NCBI GenBank assembly: GCA_002305505.1
Contig: DBRC01000022.1
Span: 120,799 to 141,205 of the forward strand
Length of the DNA stretch: 20,407 bases
Source of the DNA: Prevotella sp. UBA1378
Lineage (GTDB): Bacteria; Bacteroidota; Bacteroidia; Bacteroidales; Bacteroidaceae
Direction: 5' to 3'
Part shown: positions 1 through 5,807 of the stretch, one piece after another
Position numbering within the stretch: position 1 is the stretch's first letter
Layout of the letters: the number at the start of each line of letters is the position of its first letter
Position numbers and translations under genes: made by a program
Notes under the pieces: generated by a model
Told to the model about the DNA's origin: nothing
Databases searched by the model: none
What the model saw: the letters and a program-made list of their open reading frames with translations, nothing else

Positions 1-30
1 CGTTGGCGGACAACGGGCAACTACCGGTTT

Positions 31-92
31 TGATTTTTGGCCATTTTTCTGAGATTTTTGGCCAAAAATCTCAGAAAAATGGCCAAAAATCA
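31..92. repeat. Perfect 62-bp palindrome with no loop
   Basis: Bases 31-61 are exactly the reverse complement of 62-92, giving two 31-base arms with no spacer. Symmetry stops at 30/93, where both bases are T. Each arm carries TTTTTGGCCA-type blocks, and GATTTTTGGCCA occurs twice (32-43 and 53-64), so smaller hairpins are also possible. The arms are AT-rich, unlike a GC-stem plus U-tract terminator. No coding frame through it is recognisable. It lies about 145 bp upstream of the intron-like domain V. Function is unknown; a terminator for a gene to the left of the window, a cruciform or a mobile-element remnant are possible. Confidence 0.9.
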
Positions 93-238
93 TCCGGGCC
101 GCTTTCCCTTATGCCGCCAGATTAGCGCGGGTTTCTTATCCCGAACGGGCGTATTTTATGCTAGTTGCATGAAGAAATAACATTTTTCTTTAGAGGAAAC
201 CAGCTTGATTCGTATTTCGAATGGAATCCAAAATAGGA
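93..238. other. Unassigned spacer between palindrome and intron-like domain V
   Basis: I see no convincing gene here. In an intact group II intron the reverse-transcriptase frame would normally end shortly before domain V, but no recognisable RT/maturase C-terminus is visible in any frame I read. The intron is therefore either cut off from its ORF or lacks one. The part nearest domain V could be linker from intron domain IV, but nothing in the sequence proves it. Confidence 0.4.
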
Positions 239-328
239 ACCGCCGTATACCGGACGGCATGTACGGTGGTGTGAGAGGCAGGAAAACGAAAGTAGGAAGA
301 AAACTACTTGTTTTCCTCCTACTCAATT
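239..328 (+). ncRNA. Group II intron 3' end (domains V and VI), probable remnant
   Basis: Bases 239-247 (ACCGCCGTA) pair with 262-270 (TACGGTGGT), with one G-U pair. Between them is a short CC/GG stem with a four-base loop, which is the shape of group II intron domain V. A second helix follows: AGGAAAAC near 280 pairs with GTTTTCCT (310-317), and AGTAG pairs with CTACT further in. Its base has GAGAGG opposite CCTACTC, leaving A321 unpaired like the domain VI branch-point adenosine, about 7 nt before the expected 3' splice site. No RT ORF is visible upstream, so this may be a fragment or the end of an intron continuing left of the window. The assignment rests on my recognition of the fold and of similar Bacteroides introns. 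The exact 3' end is uncertain by a few bases. Confidence 0.7.
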
Positions 329-329
329 A

Positions 330-405
330 TGGTCGGGATGAGGCGACTCGAACGCCCGACCCCTACGTCCCGAACGTAGTGCGCTACCAACTGCGCTACA
401 TCCCG
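330..405 (-). tRNA. tRNA-Pro (anticodon CGG)
   Basis: This is a 76-nt cloverleaf on the minus strand with encoded CCA. The acceptor stem is CGGGATG/CATCCCG, the D stem GCGC/GCGC, and the anticodon stem CTACG/CGTAG is perfect around loop TTCGGGA (anticodon CGG, reads CCG). The T stem GGGCG/CGCCT has one G-U pair and loop TTCGAGT. The discriminator is A, followed by CCA ending at 330. The intron-like domain VI lies directly downstream of its 3' end. It is transcribed divergently from tRNA-Phe. Confidence 0.97.
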
Positions 406-423
406 ATTGCCCGAAAGCGAGTG

Positions 424-431
424 CAAAGGTA
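424..431 (-). promoter_or_regulatory. Probable -7 element of the tRNA-Pro promoter
   Basis: The minus strand reads TACCTTTG here, an exact match to the Bacteroidales -7 consensus TAnnTTTG, about 19 bp before the mature tRNA 5' end. I could not find a good TTTG -33 element 19-21 bp upstream, so the promoter is only half supported. Confidence 0.6.
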
Positions 432-471
432 CGGCAAAAAAATGAAACTCGTGCATTTTTTTAAAGAAAAA

Positions 472-503
472 TTTGCTGATTCGATAAAAAAGACGTATCT
501 TTG
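472..503 (+). promoter_or_regulatory. tRNA-Phe promoter (-33 TTTG, -7 TATCTTTG)
   Basis: TTTG at 472-475 and TATCTTTG at 496-503 are separated by 20 bp, which is the Bacteroidales primary sigma factor arrangement. The predicted start lies about 15 bp before the mature tRNA. Confidence 0.85.
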
Positions 504-523
504 CACCCGCAAACAGCAAAAAT

Positions 524-599
524 GGTGCCTTAGCTCAGTTGGTAGAGCATCGGACTGAAAATCCGTGTGTCCCCGGTTCGATTCCTGGAGGCACCACCA
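524..599 (+). tRNA. tRNA-Phe (anticodon GAA)
   Basis: This is a 76-nt cloverleaf with acceptor stem GGTGCCT/AGGCACC, D stem GCTC/GAGC, anticodon loop CTGAAAA (anticodon GAA), T loop TTCGATT, discriminator A and encoded CCA (597-599). Two pairs look imperfect: U-U at the top of the anticodon stem (T550/T566) and C574 opposite T586 in the middle of the T stem. The first is tolerated in many tRNAs; the second is less usual. A consensus promoter precedes it and a strong terminator follows, so it looks like a single-gene transcription unit. Confidence 0.96.
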
Positions 600-638
600 C
601 GCAAAAAGCCGCTCATGAAAGAGCGGCTTTTTTGCGTG
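598..638. terminator. Hairpin terminator after tRNA-Phe, possibly bidirectional
   Basis: AAAAAGCCGCTC (603-614) pairs with GAGCGGCTTTTT (621-632) around a 6-base loop, and flanking CACGC/GCGTG can extend the stem with a small bulge. The A-run on the left and T-run on the right make it a good Rho-independent terminator in both directions. It could therefore also stop read-through from murF on the minus strand. Confidence 0.9.
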
Positions 639-674
639 ATAGCAGGCTGGGCAAATCCCTATAAACTTATGGCT

Positions 675-718
675 CACCCGGTAATCCCGGAGGGGGACAC
701 GCCCCGTGAATCCGGGTG
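675..718. other. GC-rich hairpin between tRNA-Phe and murF
   Basis: CACCCGG (675-681) is complementary to CCGGGTG (712-718), and an inner GGGG/CCCC stem (about 692-705) can form within the loop. It lies just past the murF stop codon on the minus strand. There is no U-tract, so termination is uncertain. It may stabilise the murF mRNA 3' end. Confidence 0.4.
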
Positions 719-735
719 GCGGAGGCCCGAAGCGT

Positions 736-2061
736 TCACAGCAGTTCCGGTAGCTGTGACAGTTTTACAGAATTGCTGCCTTTTATTAATATGTAATAGC
801 CCTCGGGCCGTTTTTCTGCAATGGCCGCTTTCACCTCTTCTATATCCTTGAACCTGCGGAAAGGACAGTTGACAGAATCAAATTCGGACCCAACCAGCCA
901 CACTTGCTCGAAACCAGCTGTCAGTAAAAAGTCGGCAACCTTTTGATGCTCCTCGTGCGACGCGCTGCCCAGTTCGCCCATCTGCCCGATAATGGCCATC
1001 TTCGGGCCGGCATTCATCAGTTTGAAGTTTTGCAATGCTGCAGCCATGCTTGTCGGGTTGGCATTGTAGGCATCCACGATGAGTTTGTTTTTTCCCGTCA
1101 CGTCGAACTGGCTGCGGTTGTTGCTGGGGACGTAGCCGGCCAAGGCGCGATCGATCTGCTCGGGCTTTATGCCGAAATGCAGTCCGATGGCGATGGCTGC
1201 GAGCATGTTGTCGATGTTGTAGGCACCGATGAGGTGTGTCCCGACCTCGTGCCACCCGGTGCTGTCTGTCCGCCATCTGAACGTGAGGAATGGCGCACAT
1301 CCGATGACCTCTCCCCATACCTCACTGCTGTTGTCGCCGCCGTAGCAAACCAGACGGTCGACACGGCGCTCCTCTGCCATCCGCATCAGGTACTCATTGT
1401 CTGCATTGATGAAGACGAGTGCATTGCGGGCTGCGAGGAAATCGTAAAGCTCGCCTTTCGTTTGGCAGACGCCTTCGAACGATCCGAAGCCCTGAAGGTG
1501 CGCCTTGCCGACGTTGGTTATCAGTCCACAGGTGGGTTCCGCCGTTTCCGCCAGCGTCTTTATGTCGCCCGGGTGGCTGGCTCCCATCTCGATGACGGCT
1601 ATCTGGTGCTCTTCTGTGAGGCGGAACAATGTTTTTGGCACTCCTACGTCGTTGTTGAAGTTGCCCTGCGTGAAAAGCACATTGTATTTTTGTGCGAGCA
1701 CGCCAGCCACCAGTTCCTTGGTTGTTGTTTTCCCGTTAGTGCCCGTGATGCCGATGACGGGGATGCCGAACCGCCGGCGGTGTTCGCGTGCCAAGTCTTT
1801 GAATGCCTGCAGGCAGTCGTCGACCAGAATCATGCGTCCGTCCCCTTTCCCCCCGCCGGCCGCGGTATACTGCGCATACACCTCCTTCTCGTCGACAATG
1901 GCATAGGCACAGCCTTTCTCTAATGCTGCGAGGGCGAACCGGTTTCCGTCGAACGAAGTTCCCTTCAGCGCCAGGAATATCGAGCCTTGCGGGCATTCCC
2001 GGCTGTCGGTCGTTATCAGCGGGTGTTGCAGATAGATGTTGTATAGCTCTTTGGTCTCCAT
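736..2061 (-). CDS. murF: UDP-N-acetylmuramoyl-tripeptide--D-alanyl-D-alanine ligase MurF
   Basis: MurF catalyses the last cytoplasmic step of the peptidoglycan stem peptide, joining D-Ala-D-Ala to UDP-MurNAc-tripeptide with ATP. Read from METKEL the protein is 441 residues, normal for the family. The Mur-ligase P-loop GITGTNGKTTTKEL is at about residues 104-117 with the ATP-binding Lys near 111. It is followed by NFNNDVGVPKT, IEMGASHPGDI, the GLITNVGKAHLQGFGS motif and a C-terminal domain with DAYNANPTSM. The frame is open 35 codons further upstream, but that stretch contains the promoter and is not conserved, so I start at 2061. A low-complexity GGGKGDG insertion lies near residues 69-75. 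The gene diverges from the DUF805 gene and converges on tRNA-Phe. Its substrate is supplied by ddl about 9 kb away. Confidence 0.96.
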   Translation of the reverse strand: METKELYNIYLQHPLITTDSRECPQGSIFLALKGTSFDGNRFALAALEKGCAYAIVDEKEVYAQYTAAGGGKGDGRMILVDDCLQAFKDLAREHRRRFGIPVIGITGTNGKTTTKELVAGVLAQKYNVLFTQGNFNNDVGVPKTLFRLTEEHQIAVIEMGASHPGDIKTLAETAEPTCGLITNVGKAHLQGFGSFEGVCQTKGELYDFLAARNALVFINADNEYLMRMAEERRVDRLVCYGGDNSSEVWGEVIGCAPFLTFRWRTDSTGWHEVGTHLIGAYNIDNMLAAIAIGLHFGIKPEQIDRALAGYVPSNNRSQFDVTGKNKLIVDAYNANPTSMAAALQNFKLMNAGPKMAIIGQMGELGSASHEEHQKVADFLLTAGFEQVWLVGSEFDSVNCPFRRFKDIEEVKAAIAEKRPEGYYILIKGSNSVKLSQLPELL

Positions 2062-2080
2062 ATTTCTACGATTTAGTTCG

Positions 2081-2111
2081 CAAAAGTACGCAATTATGGA
2101 TGAATGGCAAA
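2081..2111 (-). promoter_or_regulatory. murF promoter
   Basis: On the minus strand TTTG (2108-2111) and TACTTTTG (2081-2088) are separated by 19 bp. They lie 20 bp upstream of the chosen murF ATG, which supports the start at 2061. The divergent DUF805 promoter begins only 17 bp away. Confidence 0.85.
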
Positions 2112-2127
2112 AAAAATGATTATTAAT

Positions 2128-2158
2128 TTTGCTGCTTGACATATTTTTTTTACCTTTG
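2128..2158 (+). promoter_or_regulatory. Promoter of the DUF805 gene
   Basis: TTTG at 2128-2131 and TACCTTTG at 2151-2158 are separated by 19 bp, a full match to the Bacteroidales consensus. The predicted leader to the ATG at 2204 is about 40 nt. Confidence 0.88.
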
Positions 2159-2203
2159 CTTGACACTAAAAAACATTAACAACAAACCTAAGTTTTTTAT
2201 TTT

Positions 2204-2731
2204 ATGGGAAATATTCAAGTGCGCCCTTCGCTGGGCTTTAGTGAAGCCATTAAATTGGCATGGAGTAGGAAAACGGAGATGAAAGGCCGTAGCCGTCGTT
2301 CGGAATTCTGGTGGACTTATTTGGGCATTTATCTTAGTTCTATCGTTCTGTCCTTGATTCCGCTTATTGGATGGTTGATTTCCGTTGTGCTTGCCATTTT
2401 TTGCATTCCCCTTACTGTTCGCCGCCTGCATGATAGCGGTCGCTCGGGGTATTGGTTATTGGCTTCGGTAGTTCTTGGCTTTGTTGTTGCGGGCTTATTC
2501 CTTGGGCTGTTGTTTAGTCCGGAGAATATGAGTATGATGAAGGCGCAGGGTGAGGAGGCTTTGGTTGATATCTATCTTCAGGCGTTTACTAATGTGCCGA
2601 TATTGCTGGGCTTCTTAGCTACCTTTGTTTTGAATATCGTGATTTTAGTGTTCCTGTGTATTGATAGTAATCCGGAACCTAACCGCTATGGTGATTCCCC
2701 GAAGTATGTGATTGAGGATAGCGCTCTTTAA
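2204..2731 (+). CDS. DUF805 family inner-membrane protein
   Basis: This is a 175-residue membrane protein of the DUF805 family (YhaH/YhaI type), whose molecular function is not established. The family signature is visible: the N-terminal RRSEFWW block (about residues 31-37) before the first membrane segments, RRLHDSGRSG (about 73-82) between them, and a C-terminal segment ending in NRYGDSP. Hydrophobic stretches at about 39-72, 83-105 and 130-152 suggest three or four transmembrane helices. It has its own strong promoter and is followed by a repeat-rich spacer, so it is probably monocistronic. Its codon use is more AT-rich than the flanking core genes, which may point to a different history. 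Confidence 0.9.
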   Translation: MGNIQVRPSLGFSEAIKLAWSRKTEMKGRSRRSEFWWTYLGIYLSSIVLSLIPLIGWLISVVLAIFCIPLTVRRLHDSGRSGYWLLASVVLGFVVAGLFLGLLFSPENMSMMKAQGEEALVDIYLQAFTNVPILLGFLATFVLNIVILVFLCIDSNPEPNRYGDSPKYVIEDSAL

Positions 2732-2737
2732 GGGGGG

Positions 2738-2852
2738 CTGATAAGGCTGGTAGGGCTTAAGGCCAATGGGACTTAGGACTAATAGGACTAATAAGGCCCA
2801 TGGGCTTTAAGACTTATGAGCTGGGCCAATGAGCCTTAGGGCAAAGGCTTAT
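2738..2852. repeat. Degenerate 8-9-bp repeats downstream of the DUF805 gene
   Basis: The spacer is built of variants of GGACTAATA and GGGCTTA. Two GGACTAATA copies lie in tandem near 2776-2793, flanked by GGGACTTA, GGCCCATGGGCTTTAA, GACTTATGAG and GGGCCAATGAGCCTTA. No open frame or strong terminator is evident. The unit drifts too much for exact boundaries. Confidence 0.55.
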
Positions 2853-2909
2853 ATTTGCTGGCTAAGCATTAAATATTGTTGAAAGGCGCTGTGTGGCCGA
2901 AAAAAATGC

Positions 2910-2917
2910 TATCTTTG
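2910..2917 (+). promoter_or_regulatory. -7 element very close to the folP start
   Basis: TATCTTTG matches the -7 consensus but ends only 10 bp before the preferred ATG at 2928. There is no clear TTTG -33 at the usual distance. If used, the mRNA would have a leader of only a few bases. Confidence 0.6.
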
Positions 2918-2927
2918 CGGTTTGAAT

Positions 2928-3776
2928 ATGGAATATACAATCAATGTGCGCGGGCAGTTACTCGATTTGAGCGAACCGTGCGTAATGGGAATCCTTAACG
3001 TAACGCCCGACTCGTTTTATGAAGGCAGCCGGAAACAGACAGAGCGGGAAATAGCCGAACGGGCATGCCGGATAGTCGGCGAAGGAGGGCGGATAATCGA
3101 CGTGGGGGCTTATTCGACGCGCCCCGGTGCCTGCAAGGTTACCGAACAGGAAGAGATGAGCCGTCTGCGGTTCGGCCTGCAGGTAGTGCGCCGCGAACAG
3201 CCGGATGCAGTGCTGAGTGTAGACACATTCCGCCCGGATGTGGCCCGGATGGCTGTAGAGGAGTTTGGCGCCGATATCATCAACGACGTAAGCGAGGGGA
3301 ATATCGGCGGCGAGTTCGGCGGTACGGACAGTTCCCATGGGTCGGCAGCCCCTCCGCCCATTTTCCGGATGGTTGCCCGCTTGGGTGTTCCTTATATATT
3401 AATGTCGGTAGAGCCGGCCATCGAGCCGATGATGATGCGCTTTGCCCGCGAAGTGCAGCAGCTGCGCGACCTTGGGCAGAAAGACATTCTCCTCGACCCC
3501 GGCTTCGGCTTCGGCAAGACGGTCGGGCAAAACTATGCCGTGCTGCGCGATATGGGCCGTCTGCAGGAAATGGGGCTGCCTGTGCTGGCCGGCCTTTCAC
3601 GCAAGTCGATGGTGTTCCGCGTATTGGGCAACACGCCTGCAGAGGCGCTCAACGGCACTACCGTACTCAATACCCTTGCCCTTGAGCGCGGCGTCTCCGT
3701 CCTCCGTGTGCACGATGTGCGCGAAGCCGTAGAATGTTGCCTGTTGAATTCCAAATTGAAAAGCAAAGGTTGGTAA
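2928..3776 (+). CDS. folP: Dihydropteroate synthase FolP
   Basis: FolP condenses 4-aminobenzoate with dihydropterin pyrophosphate in folate synthesis and is the sulfonamide target. The protein is about 282 residues, normal for DHPS. Visible motifs are MGILNVTPDSF near the N-terminus, STRPG, SVDTFRP, DIINDVSEGN, LLDPGFGFGKT, LAGLSRKSM and the C-terminal LRVHDVREAVE. The segment after DIINDVSEGN (EFGGTDSSHGSAAPPP) is a low-complexity insertion. The strand reading LMSVEPAIEP departs from the common LMHMRGTP, which I think is frequent in this phylum. A TTG two codons upstream (2922) is also in frame; I prefer the ATG at 2928. cdaA follows after 100 bp with no promoter seen, suggesting co-transcription. 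Confidence 0.95.
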   Translation: MEYTINVRGQLLDLSEPCVMGILNVTPDSFYEGSRKQTEREIAERACRIVGEGGRIIDVGAYSTRPGACKVTEQEEMSRLRFGLQVVRREQPDAVLSVDTFRPDVARMAVEEFGADIINDVSEGNIGGEFGGTDSSHGSAAPPPIFRMVARLGVPYILMSVEPAIEPMMMRFAREVQQLRDLGQKDILLDPGFGFGKTVGQNYAVLRDMGRLQEMGLPVLAGLSRKSMVFRVLGNTPAEALNGTTVLNTLALERGVSVLRVHDVREAVECCLLNSKLKSKGW

Positions 3777-3876
3777 TTGCCGCTGCGTGCGGTCCATAAC
3801 CCTTTCCGGCCTTTTCTCGTCTTCCGCCTCTCGATTCAAATCTTTCACTCTCATCCCTTATCTTTCATTTTTTTAT

Positions 3877-4650
3877 ATGTTCTTCGAATTCGGAATAAAA
3901 GATATAATAGATATTTTCCTCGTGGCGCTGATGCTTTATTACGTCTACCGCCTGATGAAGGAATCCCGCTCCCTCAACGTGTTTATCGGCATCATGATTT
4001 TCGTGGTGCTGTGGCTCATCGTGTCGCAGATACTTGAGATGCGCCTGCTCGGCTCCATAATGGACAAGCTGGTGAGCGTGGGCGTCATCGGACTAATCGT
4101 GCTGTTTCAGGAAGATATCCGCAAGTTCCTTTATAACCTCGGTGCCCACCAGCGCATGCGTACCCTCATTAAGTTTTTCTCCTCGGAGACGGGGCGCGGC
4201 AAAGAGGTAGACAAAGAGAGCATAATGCCGGTGGTGCTGGCCTGCCTGGGCATGAGCAAGCGGAAGGTGGGCGCGCTGATAGTCATGGAACGGGCCACGC
4301 CACTCGACGACATTGTAGAAACGGGCGAGGCGATAGACGCCAACATCAGCCAGCGGCTCATCGAGAATATATTCTTCAAGAACTCGCCCCTGCACGACGG
4401 CGCGATGGTTATTTCGAAGAAGCGCATCAAGGCGGCCGGCTGTATCCTGCCCGTAAGCCACAATTTCGACATCCCTAAGGAGTTGGGGCTGCGCCACCGT
4501 GCTGCCATGGGTATTTCCCAGGAATGCGACGCCGTTGCCATCGTGGTATCCGAGGAGACGGGAGGCATCTCCGTAGCCATCAAGGGCGAGCTCCAGCTGC
4601 GCCTTTCCGGCGAGAAACTGGAGAGCATCCTGACCAAGGAGATGGAATAA
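3877..4650 (+). CDS. cdaA: Membrane diadenylate cyclase (CdaA/DacA type)
   Basis: This enzyme makes cyclic di-AMP from two ATP. Starting at MFFEFGIKDI it has 257 residues. Three hydrophobic helices at about 10-27, 34-52 and 61-77 anchor it in the inner membrane, followed by a short linker and a cytosolic DAC domain. Both diagnostic motifs are intact: DGA at about 174-176 (within HDGAMVIS) and RHR at about 206-208 (within LGLRHRAA), followed by SEETGGISVA. The frame is open 30 codons upstream, but that part is not hydrophobic in the family manner, so the ATG at 3877 is preferred. It follows folP with 100 bp of pyrimidine-rich DNA and is probably expressed with it. c-di-AMP controls potassium and cell-wall homeostasis in other bacteria; its targets here cannot be read from the window. 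Confidence 0.93.
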   Translation: MFFEFGIKDIIDIFLVALMLYYVYRLMKESRSLNVFIGIMIFVVLWLIVSQILEMRLLGSIMDKLVSVGVIGLIVLFQEDIRKFLYNLGAHQRMRTLIKFFSSETGRGKEVDKESIMPVVLACLGMSKRKVGALIVMERATPLDDIVETGEAIDANISQRLIENIFFKNSPLHDGAMVISKKRIKAAGCILPVSHNFDIPKELGLRHRAAMGISQECDAVAIVVSEETGGISVAIKGELQLRLSGEKLESILTKEME

Positions 4651-4698
4651 CGAAAACGTTTGAGTAAATTTTATCCATATATTGTGCCGTATTCGGAT

Positions 4699-4715
4699 TA
4701 TTTTTGCTAATTTTG
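4699..4715 (+). promoter_or_regulatory. Candidate -7 elements of the pta-ackA operon
   Basis: Two matches to TAnnTTTG lie next to each other: TATTTTTG (4699-4706) and TAATTTTG (4708-4715). Neither has a TTTG at the ideal distance; the best upstream candidate is ATTG at 4681-4684. The second would give a leader of about 40 nt to the pta ATG. Confidence 0.55.
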
Positions 4716-4759
4716 CAAACTACATATAGCAAAATAGAGATTTAGATATAAAAACAGCT

Positions 4760-5773
4760 ATGGATTTAGTACAACAAATCATTGAACGCGCCAAGAGTAA
4801 CAAACAGCGCATCGTGCTCCCCGAGGCGACAGAGGAACGCACACTGAGAGCGGCCGACCGTGTGCTGGCTGATGACATCGCAAACTTGATTCTTATCGGG
4901 AACCCTGAAGAGATTCACAAGCTTGCTGCAGAGTGGGGGCTGGGCCACATCGGGAAAGCCACCATCATCGACCCTGAAAACAATCCGGAGAGCGAAGCGT
5001 ATGCCCAGTTGCTTACAGAACTCCGGAAGAATAAAGGCATGACCATCGAAAAGGCACGCGAGTTAATGAAGAATCCCCTTTACCTCGGTTGCATGATTAT
5101 CAAGACCGAAGGGGCCGACGGGCAGATTAGCGGTGCCCTTTCGACCACGGGCGACACGTTGCGCCCGGCGCTCCAGATTATCAAGTGCTCCCCGGGTATC
5201 AGCTGTGTCAGCGGTGCGATGCTGCTCATCACCAAGGCTCACGAATATGGGGAAGACGGCCTTCTCGTCATAGGCGACGTAGCTGTAACACCGGTGCCCA
5301 ATGCCCAGCAGTTGTCCGAAATAGCCGTTTGTACAGCCCAGACAGCCCGTTCGGTGGCAGGATTTACCGACCCGCGCGTCGCAATGCTCAGTTTCTCCAC
5401 CAAAGGCTCTGCCAGCCATGAGGTGATAGACAAGGTTGTGGAGGCCACGAAGCTGGCCAAGGAGCTCGACCCTACATTGAAAATCGACGGCGAGCTGCAG
5501 GCCGACGCAGCCCTCGTGCCGAGCATCTGCGCCAAGAAAGCCCCCGGCAGCAGCATTGCGGGCAAGGCCAATGTGCTTGTTTTCCCATGCCTCGAGGTCG
5601 GTAATATTTCTTACAAGCTGGTGGAACGCCTGGGGGGTGCCGAGGCCATCGGCCCGATTCTTCAAGGCATTGCCCGCCCGGTGAACGACCTAAGCCGCGG
5701 CTGTTCGATAGACGATATCTACAAGATGGTGGCCGTTACCGCTTGTCAGGCCATGGACGCAAAGAAGCAATAA
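4760..5773 (+). CDS. pta: Phosphate acetyltransferase Pta (short form)
   Basis: Pta interconverts acetyl-CoA plus phosphate with acetyl phosphate plus CoA, the first step of fermentative acetate formation. The 337 residues correspond to the catalytic PTA_PTB domain alone, without the regulatory N-terminal domains of the long enterobacterial form. Typical segments are RIVLPEATEERTLRAAD at the start, GALSTTGDTLRPALQIIK in the middle, SFSTKGSA, and the C-terminal PILQGIARPVNDLSRGCS with the conserved active-site Arg/Ser region. ackA follows after 34 bp, so the two form one operon. Confidence 0.97.
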   Translation: MDLVQQIIERAKSNKQRIVLPEATEERTLRAADRVLADDIANLILIGNPEEIHKLAAEWGLGHIGKATIIDPENNPESEAYAQLLTELRKNKGMTIEKARELMKNPLYLGCMIIKTEGADGQISGALSTTGDTLRPALQIIKCSPGISCVSGAMLLITKAHEYGEDGLLVIGDVAVTPVPNAQQLSEIAVCTAQTARSVAGFTDPRVAMLSFSTKGSASHEVIDKVVEATKLAKELDPTLKIDGELQADAALVPSICAKKAPGSSIAGKANVLVFPCLEVGNISYKLVERLGGAEAIGPILQGIARPVNDLSRGCSIDDIYKMVAVTACQAMDAKKQ

Positions 5774-5807
5774 CTTATTTATTAACTATATTATACATTA
5801 AGGAAAA

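Noticed and set aside
93..238. C-terminus of a group II intron reverse transcriptase
   Set aside because: I read the frames before domain V and saw no maturase or HNH-like ending. The 62-bp palindrome upstream also makes a coding frame unlikely.
205..558. 117-residue open frame across the intron-like and tRNA region
   Set aside because: It runs through the tRNA-Pro gene, and into tRNA-Phe, and has no protein-like composition.
943..1923. 326-residue open frame on the plus strand inside murF
   Set aside because: It is antisense to a clearly conserved MurF and has no recognisable motif; it is a codon-bias shadow.
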